Shown here piece by piece: positions 34,085 to 45,235 of a stretch of DNA of 64,000 nucleotides (within the stretch, counting starts at the first letter, position 1; each line of letters starts with the position of its first letter). Made by a program: the position numbers and the translations under genes. The DNA is from Branchipolynoe longqiensis. Its lineage: Eukaryota; Annelida; Polychaeta; Phyllodocida; Polynoidae. Below the pieces are notes generated by a model. That model worked only from the letters and a program-made list of their open reading frames with translations, was not told the DNA's origin and did not search any database. Location of the stretch: assembly GCA_030323885.1 (NCBI GenBank), contig CM059193.1, positions 52,728,749 to 52,792,748 of the forward strand, in the 5' to 3' direction.

Positions 34085-34747
34085 TATTGTTGTTTACTAG
34101 CAACCGTCATGCACAGATATGCACTTCCGCCTTAAACCGGCCTAAGTACTTCCCGTGTGGACGCGACACACTTTCAAACTCGGTCCTTGTGGACGCGCCA
34201 CTAGTTCGCTTCATATAATTCGCTTTGTCTAAATCGGCTTACAAATGCCCGTGTAAACACAGCTTAAGATTGCCAAATGGGGCATCAATACTAAATAGGG
34301 TTTGTATGGCAATGGTGAAGTAATTACTAAATTAGGGTAGGCCAACAGATCTAACGTTTGTGAATAGAATTTGATGAAAGATGTTGATATATTCTTAATG
34401 CTTGCACTTAGGACAATGAGAATGTGTATATGGAGGTATTTTGGGGTGCTCTTTCACATGCTGCAATCAGAATTAATTAAATACAAACAGTTTTAGAGTT
34501 GTCATGGTTGCAGAAAGTCCACACTATATTTTTGGAAGGTTGCTTGAAATTTACAGGTGAAATCAGTTGACCAGAGTGACCCATTTCTCTAGCCAGGACT
34601 GAGTGGGGTGGCTCGCAGTGGTTCCACGCCAAAACGTGTGCAGTGGCCCATGTAGGCATTCACCGTTGTGCGGTAGCTGGCCCATGTGCTGGGGGCTCTT
34701 GTTGCCTGCCTTTCCACCGACGCCGCGGTCAGGCTCTTGTATCCCGG

Positions 34748-35560
34748 TGTAGGGTTGCATGTTCGAGTCTGTGGCTATGTAGGTAGGCTAAGGTGAAAAA
34801 CAATACATGCGGAGAGAAAGTAAAGCAAAGTAAGAGTGTGAGAACAGAGAGTCCAAGCCTCTCTGGTTTATTATATATACAGGGATGAAAGGTCTCCGCG
34901 ATTTCACGGATTTCCTGAATTTTTCCTGTAGCTATAAGTGTATACTAATAAGCTGCGCCCTTCCTGATATGACCTTAGATGTTGCCAGGATGTAAAACTC
35001 CAACAACCAACCAGCCAATACGTTATTTCACGCTGCAGCACCATCAGCGTATACTAATATGTGGTGAAAACACCGCAGCACTAGCAGCGTATACTACTAA
35101 CACATGCTTCTAATGCCGCAGCACTATCAGCATATACCGATATGTGGTTCAAACGCCGCAGCACTAGCAGCGTATACTACTAATACATGCTTCAAATGGT
35201 GCACTCTATCAGCGTATACCAATATGTGTGAAATCCAATTTCCGGGAATTTTCAGCGATTCCCTGACAATGCTAAGCCTATGGGAGAATATCAGCATTTC
35301 CGCTTTTTTTCCCAGAGACCACTTTCATCCCTGTATATAGTACATGGGTTCATTGTAGAGTATCACCCCCACCATTTTCCTCCAATGGGAAACAAGCATT
35401 CTCGGCCCTACCAATAGGGATCCAGCATACCTGGTCCCCATAGCTACCAGTGGTCTGCCTACCACCACCAAGCTGTGTGGCCCCCCCTTGGCCACCACCA
35501 GCCTTGAACCTTGAACCTGAGTGTGGTGATCCTACATGAATAATTCCATTTAATATTACA
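34748..35560 (-). mobile_element. LTR of the 5814/14804 family, with nested insert
   Basis: Its reverse complement matches the solo LTR at 14804-15309 (GGTGGTGGCCA, CAGCTTGGTGGTGG, CATGGGGACCAG-like text, then ATATAATAAACC and a CT-rich end). It ends ..CCCTACA on the minus strand. A 454 bp TIR element splits it at 34880-35333. Flanking 4-mers do not match, so it may be rearranged. Confidence 0.6.
34880..35333. mobile_element. hAT-like MITE (CAGGGATG termini)
   Basis: It starts CAGGGATGAAAGGTCTC and ends inverted (GAGACCACTTTCATCCCTG). TATATATA precedes it and TATATAGT follows, an imperfect 8 bp duplication. The interior has five copies of a 'GCAGCACTA.CAGCGTATAC' word. Similar ends occur at 39823 and 42172. 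Confidence 0.65.
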
Positions 35561-35661
35561 TGGTAACTCTGGTTACATAGTCATATGCAAATCACAGCTT
35601 TCAACCACAAACATATTTTACATTAAAGCAAATATATTTCCTGTATGAATTACTTGAAAAA

Positions 35662-35943
35662 TTGAAAATGCCTAGGTTTTACTCTCCCTTCTCTACACTT
35701 GCCCACCCATTTTCTAAAGAGCAGTTGGAGTCCGAGCCTCAGACCCGCACCCCCCCCCCCCACCCCCCACACCTGACCTCAGCACTTTCACTGACTTGGT
35801 TCTGGTGCAGTGAGTCTTACTCTCCCTACACATATTTGGTTGTTTAAACATAAAAACAAACAACGTTGTGCTTGGAGAGCATTTGTCGTAGTACTGTTCC
35901 CGTCGCTATGAACTAGACTGAGCCCTGTTTAACCAGTCTCCTG
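35662..35943. other. no gene recognised
   Basis: It has a C run at 35750-35770. Near 35860-35935 it has GTGCTTGGAGAGCATTTGTC, also seen at about 19936, so part of a dispersed repeat. Confidence 0.35.
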
Positions 35944-36031
35944 CTGTGAAAGTACGACATCTGAACACTTTGACTTCTGGATACAAAATGCAGTTTTGAT
36001 ATTGAATCTTGAATTCGCTTGCACCGGTGGC

Positions 36032-36362
36032 ATGACCGGGCGCGGTGGCCGAATCGGTAGAGCACAGACCTCGCATGCGGAAGATCAGGAGTTTGCGAGT
36101 TTGGTTCCAGGTCGAGTCAAACCAATGACTTAAAAATTGATACTTGTCGCTTCCTAGCCTGGTGCTCGGCATTATTAGGATAGGACAAGGGCTAGTTAGC
36201 TCGGTGTCAGTATAATGTGACTGAGTGGGATATCGGGTCGTAGTGCCGGCGGCCTGATTTCCCTGTGGGGCAGCATTATAAAATCGCGATGAGCGCATAC
36301 TGTCACAAGTCGGTACCCATCCTGATATGACCTTAGATGTTGCTAGGATGTAAAACAACAAA
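36032..36362 (+). repeat. SINE copy with imperfect TSD
   Basis: ACCGGGCGCGGTGGCCGAAT starts the head, followed by GGTAGAGCACAGACC and GGTTCCAGGTCGAGTCAAAC. The copy ends TTGCTAGGATGTAAAACAAC-A. GCACCGGTGGC (36021-36031) and GCACTGGTGGC (36363-36373) are an 11 bp TSD with one change. It sits inside the deleted Gypsy copy. Confidence 0.88.
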
Positions 36363-36389
36363 GCACTGGTGGCGTTTCCGGCCTTCCAA

Positions 36390-36934
36390 GATGGCGATTT
36401 CCAAGATGGCGGTCCAGCTGGATGAACCACCAGTGCACCGGTGCGTGCATTTGCATATCTGTTCAGAAAATTGATTTCTTTGATCTCCATGTCTGATTTT
36501 TTTTCTTCCAACTGGTCAGCACTAAATTCACTGAGTTCGCACATATTAATGCACTTTTTGAGTGTGAGATTGGCTGTTTGAAGCATCTTGTTTCTCAATG
36601 TCATGTTCTTGACACCAGCAACCAAAAGATCGTGCAAAAGCGATTCTTCAATCGGTCCATATTCACAATCTTTCACTCTGTCCCTGAGGGCCGTGATATA
36701 TATAGACATATTTTCGCTGGTTTGATTATGTGAGTTGAAACGGTAATGTATTATTATTAAGTTTGATTTACCGGTACAGTAACCTTGAAATGCCTCCATT
36801 AACGACCTGATCTTGTTCTGCTCGGCAAGCATGATGGCCATGTTGGCAACAACTTTCCTGGCTTCTTCGCCCGTGACGTGAAGGAAGATACAGCATTGCA
36901 CTTGTTCTGTTTTCGTAGTGACTCCTGAAGCCAT
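36390..36934 (-). pseudogene. Gypsy gag fragment
   Basis: The minus frame from 36934 reads through capsid-type sequence: CIFLHVTGEEARKV, NKIRSLMEAFQGYC, NSHNQTSENMSIYITALRDR and EESLLHDLLVAGVKNMTLR. This is the classic Ty3/Gypsy capsid order, with the loss of the usual CCHC knuckle. It ends in unrelated sequence and the inserted SINE. The PBS-like TGGTGTCAGATAAGG lies directly below the LTR at about 37049-37063. Confidence 0.8.
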
Positions 36935-37671
36935 GACATATATGTTATATGCTCTGATCTATGTTTTCCAGTTCGATTGAGTGTTGTTGCAGAGGACGAG
37001 CTGACCCCGCAGTCTGAGGCCCAGCAGCATGTTTGCAGGCAGCATTGTCCTTATCTGACACCATGTAAAATGAAAGTATGACGTCTGAACGCTTTGACTT
37101 CTGGATACTGAATGCTTTATTCACCATCCAGGGACCTGAACGGTGGGCACCCTGTGCCTCTGATGTCATCTCATTTACATATTCCTTTGATCTCCGCTCA
37201 TGGCTGGATGTCTTTTACCCATATATTACACCTGCCATTTGGGTTTCTTATTTCATAAACATTTAGCTCTCAGTGCCTAATTGCTGAACAGCTCTCATCT
37301 CTTTCATGCACGCTACTAGTACTATGCGATGTTCTTGATCAAATATTTGGGTTGAAATTTTCATTTTGTATTTATTTTTGACGTCCTGGGTACTGACCCC
37401 AATGCAATATGTGTTGCACCTCTATTGGTTCATCTATACTCATATGGTAACGCACTGTACAACTCCTTGAATCTCATCTTGACGAATTTCCCATTATTGC
37501 AGAAGCCCCCAGGGTATTGTGTACACCTCTACCTCAGTTCTACCAAATCTCAGGGCGGCTATCGATCCCATGTGGCAGGGTCATCTTGCCCTGGACATAG
37601 GCATGACGTGTGCATGGTTCTCGTAGCTCTAGAACACAATTTAACATAGCATTTAAAACATTTTTCACGAC

Positions 37672-38190
37672 TTAAAGCTGCACAATCCGATGAAAGCATT
37701 AAATTTATTCAAATGTAGAATTAATTTGTTCTCACTCGTTAAAGGATGTTTTTCATACTGACATTGTCGACCTGGTGTACATATATATTCAGGCTGCATT
37801 GGTTCTAGGAAGTATGGTCAGTTTGGTCCATAAAATATCATGGAATTTTGTTATAATAGATAATATTCACAACGCGTGCAACATCTGACGGCGACGACAA
37901 ACACTATGGTTGTGAGACCGTTGCCACAGCACATACACAACTTATGGAAATTACTAAGACATATGTCAGTCAAATTATGGGATATTTTGAAAATTCCAAA
38001 AGTATATTGCTTTTAGGTCATTGGAGCTTCCAATAAATTTTATTTTTTCCTGTTTGGGCCCTTTTGGCAATTTTAGGAGAGTACCAAACTAGTCAGTCAC
38101 TACCATACATCACACAATATTCACAACGCATGCGACATCTGACGGCGACGACAAACACTACGGTTGCGGGATGGTGCCCATGGTGCATGC
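37672..38190. repeat. dispersed 'AAAGCTGCACAATCCGATG' repeat and duplicated block
   Basis: 37672-37740 matches the parent repeat of the 58540 satellite. ATTCACAACGC.TGC.ACATCT and GACGGCGACGACAAACACTA occur at about 37867 and again at 38110. Confidence 0.6.
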
Positions 38191-38199
38191 GCGGTAATA

Positions 38200-38470
38200 T
38201 CCTCTTTAGACTACATCACTATTCCAGCTGCGCGGTGCATTGTGGGATGCGTCGGAGCAAAACAAACCCGCGAGAGGGACAATCTAATACACTGGGTGCA
38301 GCTATGAAATGTGCTAGTTTCAGCTCATCTCAGCTCTTGTTTGAAATATAGAATACAAACTAAAAAAATATATCAAATAAATTAAGATATTAATCTTTTA
38401 TCCAGCATTGGATTTACAACAATATAATATGCACATCTTATGCCATGTGCATTTAGATTTAGACAAATCT
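38200..38470 (+). repeat. left arm of a large inverted repeat (with 41650-41935)
   Basis: It has GCGCGGTGCATTGTGGGATG, CACTGGGTGCAGCTATGAAA and GCACATCTTATGCCATGTGC. All recur inverted at 41650-41935, about 3.2 kb away. Confidence 0.8.
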
Positions 38471-38499
38471 GGGCACTCAGATTGCCTCATAATTTCGAA

Positions 38500-38830
38500 T
38501 TGTGGTTGATCCGGCAGAGGAAGCCTGAGACACTCCCTCCAAGCAGCGCATGCGCCGCCTCCCCTCCTCCCCTCACCCCTGCATTCGGGCTACAGATTCA
38601 AACGTCTATGGTTTTTACCACACCCGCCACCCTCTATTTTACTCCCAGGCCCACCTCCGCGGGCTCCCAGGTCCTCCATACACCTTCGGCCGACATAGAA
38701 CAAGTTGACTAATCTGCTGCTACTGACTTTCTTTAAACCTCACCATTTAACCTTGTACACCCGACATTGATTAAATAACCCCCCCCCCCCTTTTTACTCC
38801 CACTCCTTGTCTCGGGCTTCCTCTGTACAA
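38500..38830 (+). mobile_element. DIRS-like element, 3' terminal fragment
   Basis: It has GCTCCCAGGTCCTCCATACA, CGGCCGACATAGAACAAGTT-GA and then GACATTGATTAAATAACC and ACTCCCACTCCTTGTCTCGG. It matches the far 3' end of the DIRS element at 56430-57385, including the last recombinase codons (SADIEQVD). Confidence 0.75.
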
Positions 38831-39454
38831 ATCATTTTAGAGCCATAGCCAGAGTCAGTTTTACTTATTTTATTAATATTTTTATTTATATCCTATGGTT
38901 AATGACATGTAGAACTAGCAAATTAGTAGGGTTAATCTATGAAACAAGTGTATGTTGACACATTTAGCATTTTAATATTTAGAACAAGAATTAATAATAG
39001 TGATGTGGATATCACTGATTGTTTTGTGTGGAATTGTATGTTTCTTAGCTCAAAATGTTTAACTATGGCTAGTTTTGTCTTAGCTATATTCATCAGATCA
39101 TTATATTGCATGTGTGCATACATGTTTATGCCAAATTGTTATGTATTTCTATTAATTTTGAATAAAATCGAAGTTTTTCCCTATGCGTATCAACAAACTC
39201 AATGGCCATTCGCATTTGCTTTGCTGCCAAGGCCGTTTTCAGCGCATGCGCAGTCGGAACCGTGATCCCGTCTTGATACATAATGCGCAGCATTGTATTT
39301 GATTCGTGGCGTGGGGAGGAACCGCCTCGGCTGTTCTTCCCACCTCCCTACGGACTCGCACAAGGCGCCACCTATCGCTTTCCTCAGGAACCTGCCACTG
39401 CGATGATCTGCAGCCGAGCAGTCAAGCCCAACTTTTCCCGACCACTCACCCTTG

Positions 39455-39705
39455 CTTATCCTGTACCTTTCCAGAGGGCTTGAAGGCTTTAAATACAACT
39501 TTTTATTATTTCCAGCTCGCATTCCTCCCCTTTTCTCCCGAATCATGGGAAAACCATGGAAGATGCAATACCTGATTTCTATACTGTACCTTTCCAGAGG
39601 GCGTGAAGGCTTTAAATATAACTTTTATTATCTCCAGCTCGCGTTCCTCCTCTTTTCTCGCGAATCATGGGAAAACCATGCAAGATGCAGATACCTGATG
39701 TACGT
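39455..39705 (+). repeat. about 120 bp tandem duplication
   Basis: Two copies start CTGTACCTTTCCAGAGGGC (39461 and 39584) and contain GAATCATGGGAAAACCATG. They differ by small substitutions and one-base indels. Confidence 0.85.
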
Positions 39706-39879
39706 TGGCTAGTCAGTAGATACATGATTCACCCCATACTGCAGTAGCCCGAACCAGAGGTGAATCTTTTAATCTAGCTAGTCAGAAGCAGGTGTTCTCA
39801 TCCTTAGATTAGTAAATCAATTCAGGGATGGAAGATTATTTCCGCAATTTTTTTATTTTCACATAATGCCAAGGATATT

Positions 39880-40410
39880 TAATATAATAATAATAAAACA
39901 TTTATATAGCGCCCGATCCAGCAAGCCATTCTCAGGCGCTTTACATAACAAACAAATATATAGGAAAATAAATTTCACCTAGTTAAAAGCAGATTTAAAC
40001 AAATGTGTCTTAAGACCTTTTTTAAAAGCACCAACATATTTAGAATCAGTGATATATCCTTGCAGAGCATTCCACAGTCTTGGTGCAGCAGTACTAAAAT
40101 CACGATCCCCAAAGCCTTTGAGTCTGCTCCGAGGAACTGCTAACTGGCTGGAGACTGTGGAGTGCAGTGTTCGAACATTTGTTCTCTCCTGGAGCATATC
40201 TCTCATATATTCTGGAGCCTGATCATGCAAGCCAGGATATACAAGAAGCAGCACCTTGAAATCAATTCTCTTCTCCACAGGGAGCCAGTGTAATGATTTC
40301 AGCACAGGAGTGATGTGATCAAATTTCTTTGTACCCGTCAACAACCTGGCAGCCGCATTCTGTATACGTTGCAGTTTTGAAATACTTGACTATATGACAG
40401 TAATTGGTCA
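39880..40410 (-). pseudogene. LINE ORF2 C-terminus with (ATT)n tail
   Basis: The frame 40344-39979 has KFDHITPVLKSLHWLPVEKR, then APEYMRDMLQE, then APRLWNALQGYI and a final FKKGLKTHLFKSAF. This is the standard C-terminal end of CR1/L2/Rex-like ORF2. After the stop it reads CGCTATATAAATG and then ATT repeats (about 39885-39905), a microsatellite tail. The copy is 5'-truncated at about 40385. Confidence 0.85.
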
Positions 40411-40677
40411 GTTCTTATATGATCTTAGATATTGCTAGGACATAACACCCAATCAAACCGCAAAGCAAGTGCAGAGAGGAAATAGGGATTTTCAGCATGG
40501 GCGATAATAGTCACAACAAGGAGAGCGACACTCCAATGATAATCTGTACTGATTGATCAGTGGTTAGTTAGATACTGGTGTGGTTCGTATCCTAGCGGTC
40601 ACTGGCTGCAGGGCTGCAGCATTGATAAACGGCGCCATTAAAACGGTCCGGTTTTTTTTTTTTGCGTCTTTTCTTCG

Positions 40678-41590
40678 TCCTTGATCAGTGGAATATGGAG
40701 CTAGGATATATAGTGCTTGGAGAGTACGATACCAAACCTGACTTGAGGGAATTTTCCGCGATTCCCTGAGAGTGCTAAGCCTATGGCAATTGACACTATG
40801 GAAAATCAGCGTTTTCGCGAAAATTCGCCGTATCGGCATATCACGGTGACATGATGGTGGAAGGCTGCTACAATAGACCACATCACGGTTCCGACTGCGC
40901 ATGCGCTGAAAACGGTCGTGGGAGAAAAGCAAAGGCGTACGGCCATTGACTTTGCCTATACGAGCATTGAAAAATGTCAGTTTTATTCTAAATTAATAGA
41001 AATCCCAAACCCATACCTTATAAATCTAATATAATCTTTTTGTTAAACATGTTTTCTATATGTGTTCCAAGCGGTTGTCTCTAGGTGTGTGGTTTTATCA
41101 ATATTTTACTTTTCTGTATGGAGATTACTCACTTGATCAGTGGAATATGGAGCTAGGATATATAGTGCTTGGAGAGTACGATACCAAACCTGACTTGAAG
41201 GGAATTTTACGCGATTCCTGAGAGTGCTAAGCCTATGCAATGACACTATGGAAAATCAGCGTTTTCGCGGAAAATTCGCCGTATCCGCATATACACGGTG
41301 ACATGATGGTGAAGTCTGCTACAATAGACCACATCACGGTTCCGACTGCAGCATGCGCTGTAAAACGTCGTGGGAGAAAGCAAGGCGTACGGCCATTGAC
41401 TTTGCCTATTGACGAGCATTGTAAAATGTCAGTTTCATTCTAAATTAACTAGAAATGCCCAACCCATACCTTATAAATCTAATATAATCTTTTCTGTTAA
41501 ACATGTTTTCTATATGTGTTCCAAGCGTGGTTTAGTCTCTAGGTGGTGTGGTTTTATCAACTATTTTACTTTTTCTGTATGGAGATTACG
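40678..41590 (+). repeat. about 455 bp tandem duplication
   Basis: Copies begin CTTGATCAGTGGAATATGGA at about 40679 and 41133. Many single-base insertions or losses distinguish them (CGCGAAAATTCG vs CGCGGAAAATTCG; ATATCACGG vs ATATACACGG). They contain hAT-MITE-like words (GCGATTCCCTGAGAGTGCT). Confidence 0.85.
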
Positions 41591-41649
41591 CAACGTGTCA
41601 TTGACAATGCATTGAGTACTCTGGCTATATGGCTCTAACACTAGTCTGA

Positions 41650-41935
41650 GTGCCTAGATCTTTCTAAATCTAAATGCACATGGCATAAGATGTGCTGATT
41701 ATATTGATGTAAATGCAATGCTGGATAAAAGATTAATATCATAATTTATTATATATATTTTTTTAGTTAGTATTCTATGTTTCAAACAAGAGATGAGATG
41801 AGCTGAAACTAGCACATTTCATAGCTGCACCCAGTGTATTAGCATGTGCCATGTGCTTTTGGGGGGGTTGTTTTGCTCTGATGCATCCCACAATGCACCG
41901 CGCCGCTGGAACCGTGATGTAGTCTATTATAGTAC
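41650..41935 (-). repeat. right arm of the inverted repeat with 38200-38470
   Basis: It has GCACATGGCATAAGATGTGC, TTTCATAGCTGCACCCAGTG and CATCCCACAATGCACCGCGC, inverse of the left arm. Confidence 0.8.
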
Positions 41936-42189
41936 GTTATCCTGGGGCAGGATTATTACTATTATTATTAAAAGATGGGAAACTGTTTTAATGCTTTGTC
42001 GGCAACATGGCCATGGGCCGTATTCATGTCGAAAATTAGTAGTGTCTATTTTTTTCACTGTGAATTCTTCTTTTAATAACAGTATAACAATCACTAGGAT
42101 AACGTTATTTACAGATAACCTCAACAGGAATTTCCGCGCTTTTTTTTTTGCCGGAGACCACTTTCATCCCTGATTTTAATTAATTAAAC

Positions 42190-42420
42190 TTCCTACCCAT
42201 TCCTAAAGTTCCTACCCTCTCCTACAGAAGGAAAGGAGTGACATATAATTGAAGTATTTAAAATTATGAAAGGTTTTGATAAAATAGATATGAACCAATT
42301 TTTCACCTTGAATAAAAGAGAAGGCAGTCGGGGCCATACTCTCAAACTTCCTGTCTACCATTCACTATTTCGTAATAGAGTAGGGTTTAGCTATGCAGTC
42401 TTTTGTGAACTGTTCTGAGG
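42190..42420 (+). pseudogene. 3' end of the CR1/L2-like LINE ORF2
   Basis: It has PTLSYRRKRSD-like text, then FKIMKGFDKIDMNQFF and REGSRGHTLKLPV, the last ORF2 residues. It starts with the same CCTACAGAAGGAAA sequence at which the 2942-4700 element is cut. An inverted second piece lies at 43080-43310. Confidence 0.65.
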
Positions 42421-42504
42421 GGTTTTGTGGGGGTTTTGTTTTTATCCATAACCGAAGTAGATGTTGATATTTTGGTAATGTTCATAATATGTTGCATGAT
42501 CTAC

Positions 42505-43056
42505 AGCCCTGTTTACACGGGCGATTTAAAACGCTTCATATGAAACCACTTGCCTAGATCGACTCAGATTTGCCGTGTAAACGCGACTCTGAGGCGTTTT
42601 AGGGCTGAATCGATTCATATGAAACGGTTCATCTATACCACCTCGCGAGGTAGTAGAGATGAAGCGATTCAGCTGGTTCCCGGGTGGCAATAGTGTAAAA
42701 TAGTGATGCTCGCCGGCTACAGATGCAGCTGTAACTAATCGCTGGTGCCCGGCAGTGTTAGGGCCCGATTAGGCCGAAATCTAGTGAATGCGATCATATT
42801 TAACAGAATTACAGACTCAAATAATTTAATTTAATTAAATTAACCTTAAATTCCAAGCGATATTAACGTAGAAGCTACATCTGCGTCGAATCGACGTGTG
42901 TAAACTAAACAAATAGCAGTGCTTGCCGGCTACAGGCGCCTGCTGGTTCCCGGCGCCGACACACTTTCAAAGTCCGCCGTGTAAACACGCATCTAAAACG
43001 CTTCATATAAATCGCTTTGTCTAGATCGTTTCACAATTCCCCGTGTAAACACGGCT
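42505..43056. mobile_element. Harbinger-type MITE (552 bp)
   Basis: AGCCCTGTTTACACGGGCGA at the left, inverse at the right (..GTGTAAACACGGCT). TAA follows the right end and TAC precedes the left, a TAA duplication with one change. Inner text parallels the MITE at 27596-28157. It lies between two inverted LINE 3' fragments. Confidence 0.85.
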
Positions 43057-43079
43057 TAACACTTGATTGTTGTGATCTA

Positions 43080-43310
43080 GCGAAATAGCGAATGGTAGAC
43101 AGGAAGTGTGAACACTTATTTGTCTCTCATTTTTGCTTGAGTGCAAGTAAATATACAACACAAGGAATAATTAGTAGCATGTGGTGAATATGGGGTCAAA
43201 TTTCCCTGGATCATCAGCCCATGCTTTTTCTAATCTGTATGGCCCCGACTGCCTTCTCTTTTATTCAAGATGAAAAATTGGTTCATATATTTTATCAAAA
43301 TCTTCCGCCC
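43080..43310 (-). pseudogene. LINE 3' fragment, inverted
   Basis: The reverse complement reads TTTTGATAAAATATATGAAC, CAATTTTTCATCTTGAATAA and AAGGCAGTCGGGGCCATAC, matching 42270-42345. A SINE 3' tail (GATATGACCTTAGATGTTGC at 43312) follows. Confidence 0.7.
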
Positions 43311-43789
43311 TGATATGACCTTAGATGTTGCAAGGGCGTAAAGCTTCAGCAAACAAGCAAATATGATCTATTTTACCTTAGCTTGAAATTACTCTTATTT
43401 TAAAGTGCTAACTTTGGAGATATTTGAAGTGAAAACATGCAAAATTAATTTTGGTATTGTTGTATATCCATTTCAGTTGCTACTACTAAGAAACTGTATC
43501 TTACATGTACCACAGTTCCTGATACGTGACAGGTATGCACACCGAAATGCTAGACATTGGCTTTGTTTACATATTTTCAAGCATAGCAGTGTAGCACAGG
43601 AGCTGAATCTTTTACCTAAGAAGCACTACACTGCAATAAATACTTAATGAGTGCACAAGTAGGCCTCTTTAAGTTGGATATTTACTTATTTGGTATACTA
43701 TGGTACTAGCAGTCATTTGTTTTCTGATGATACCTGTTTCAGATACTTGCCTCTGTACATTACAATAGTTAGCTTGGTAGTTGCATTGC

Positions 43790-44880
43790 ATTGTTGCACA
43801 TATGCTACTGGGGTGTTGTCCTGATTAGTTACTGGTGTTCACAATGACTCCTTTCATCCTGGCAAGGTCGCAAATATGTCTTGCACATCTGGTCCAGCTG
43901 AATGCAGTAGTAATGCTCTAAGTCTCTGTTTTGTATCAGGTTTAGCTGCATTATTGACAATCAACCCTTTTCAATTAGCATACAATTCAAATGCAGTCAA
44001 CCATCGGGTCCAACGTGAATCAAGTGTTGAAGGTTCAGTCATACAGTTAAATCTTTCAATTCCAAATTTATGTCCCTCCATGGTTTGTAGTGTAATAAGC
44101 TGACAGAGAACACAGTTCAACTCAACAACAGTTCAATAGTTGAACCCTTATTAGCACAATAGCATACAGTCTCTAGTTAAGTTGCCTTATTTAAAACGTT
44201 TGGTCCACCATAGCTCAGTACCACCTCAGCAGGGTGATGCCATCTTGGATATCTTGCACAGATCTTAACCAGAGCTACAACATGCAGTTTTCAGATCATT
44301 AATACTCCCAGCAGGTGTTAAGATATCATGGTTTAAGTCAACACATTGCCAATATCAATTGTTTACCACAGATTTAACTTCACAGATCCACGTGCGTTGT
44401 TGGATATGGCTCCGCGCTTGTTCATCGTAGCCACGTGCTTGTAGCACCAATCTCTTTGTCTCGATTAGCCGATTGAGGTGCCGTTTTCAGGGTCTTGATG
44501 CTAGTACTTGTCGCGATTCCATGACCATATGTATGATTCCTCCCCTATATCTGATTCACTAGTTGTTGAGGGATCCGACATCCTCGTCGCCATTGTTATG
44601 TATCAGCATTTAAGCTTACATTAGATTGAGAACTGGAAAGCTAACTCTGTCACTACTTGTTTATTGTTTCCTTTGTTCTGGAACCCCTCTCTGAGTATGG
44701 TGCCCAAACTTACAAACACGACATAACTCTAAGCCTCCATCCATTGAATCTTCTTGAAATCCGTGACGAAATAAAGGCGAGAGCCTCATTATTCCAAATA
44801 TTGTTGAAATGTTTTTATGTTCGCATTTCTGGGGGTTCAACCTGTATATTGTTCAGATAATTATTTATTATAGTCCGCTA
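43790..44880 (-). pseudogene. Gypsy 5' end: LTR, leader and gag
   Basis: 44594-44880 (minus) looks like an LTR ending ..GATACATAACA. It is followed by ATGGCGACGAGGATG, a common Gypsy primer-site and leader junction. The gag frame at 44080-43850 has MEGHKFGIERF, RWTRWLTAFELYAN and then, after a stop, ALLLHSAGPDVQDIFATLPG, the conserved capsid block of one Gypsy lineage. A stop at about 43965 and another at the end show decay. It is a different family from the 13390 LTR group. The outer LTR edge is not resolved. Confidence 0.7.
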
Positions 44881-45144
44881 CGTTTGAAGTGCTAAATTTA
44901 TTGAATCATCTAGGTTAATAGACATTACAAGTTTATTTGAGAGCATCCAGTAGTGGTCATCTTTGTTTTCTCCCCCCCCCCCCCGGTCTCTCCCAGTTCC
45001 TCCACGGTACTGTATGTCAATAGATGTACACCTCGCACGCTGGAACAGGGGCCTGCACCTTGTTTATAGTTGATTCATACCAATGCAGTTTCTGCTCGGA
45101 ATTATACTGACTTGTCAGTCTTCCTTAATCTGGATAGAGGTGAA

Positions 45145-45235
45145 CCTTTTATCTGCGTCCTGATATGACAGTCGATGCTTTCAGGACATGAAACACCAAC
45201 AAACAATGATAGGGCCTACTGAGGTAGGCCTACCG
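45145..45235 (+). repeat. SINE tail fragment
   Basis: It has TGCGTCCTGATATGACAGTC, TTTCAGGACATGAAACACCA and ACAAACAA, a diverged copy of the SINE 3' end. Confidence 0.5.

Larger units (their letters stand above)
28371..34264. mobile_element. full-length PIF/Harbinger transposon, TSD TAA
   Basis: The left terminus AGCCCTGTTTACACAGGCG and the right terminus (inverse AGCTGTGTTTACACGGGC) are flanked by TAA at 28368-28370 and 34265-34267, the TWA-type target of this superfamily. The element is 5,894 bp. It encodes a Myb-like protein (plus, 28727-31678) and a DDE transposase (minus, 32048-34084) in convergent orientation, the standard two-gene Harbinger plan. The non-coding parts carry many copies of a terminus-like word, ATGAAGCGAACTAGTT. 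Confidence 0.93.
35945..37230 (-). mobile_element. deleted Gypsy element, TSD CCTGC
   Basis: It begins TGTGAAAGTACGACATCTG (remnant of the 3' LTR, about 40 bp). It ends at 37230 with ..TATTACA, the outer edge of a complete 5' LTR (37064-37230). CCTGC flanks both sides (35940-35944 and 37231-37235). Between them are PBS, gag and a SINE; protease to integrase and most of the 3' LTR are gone. It belongs to the same LTR family as 13390 and 62261. Confidence 0.85.
39823..42172. mobile_element. possible hAT-like composite (CAGGGATG ends)
   Basis: CAGGGATGGAAG at 39823 and CTTTCATCCCTG ending 42172 are in inverted orientation and match the 34880 MITE ends. No TSD matches. The interior holds LINE sequence and the tandem duplication. 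They may be halves of separate copies. Confidence 0.35.

Noticed and set aside
36032..36130. tRNA gene
   Set aside because: A- and B-box-like words are present but no full cloverleaf forms. The unit is a SINE head with tail and TSD.
39823..42172. One large hAT transposon
   Set aside because: The end words match but the flanking bases do not and no transposase is inside, so I list it only as a weak possibility.
43405..43647. 80-codon plus ORF as a gene
   Set aside because: No recognisable domain or splice signals. The surroundings are LINE and Gypsy remnants.
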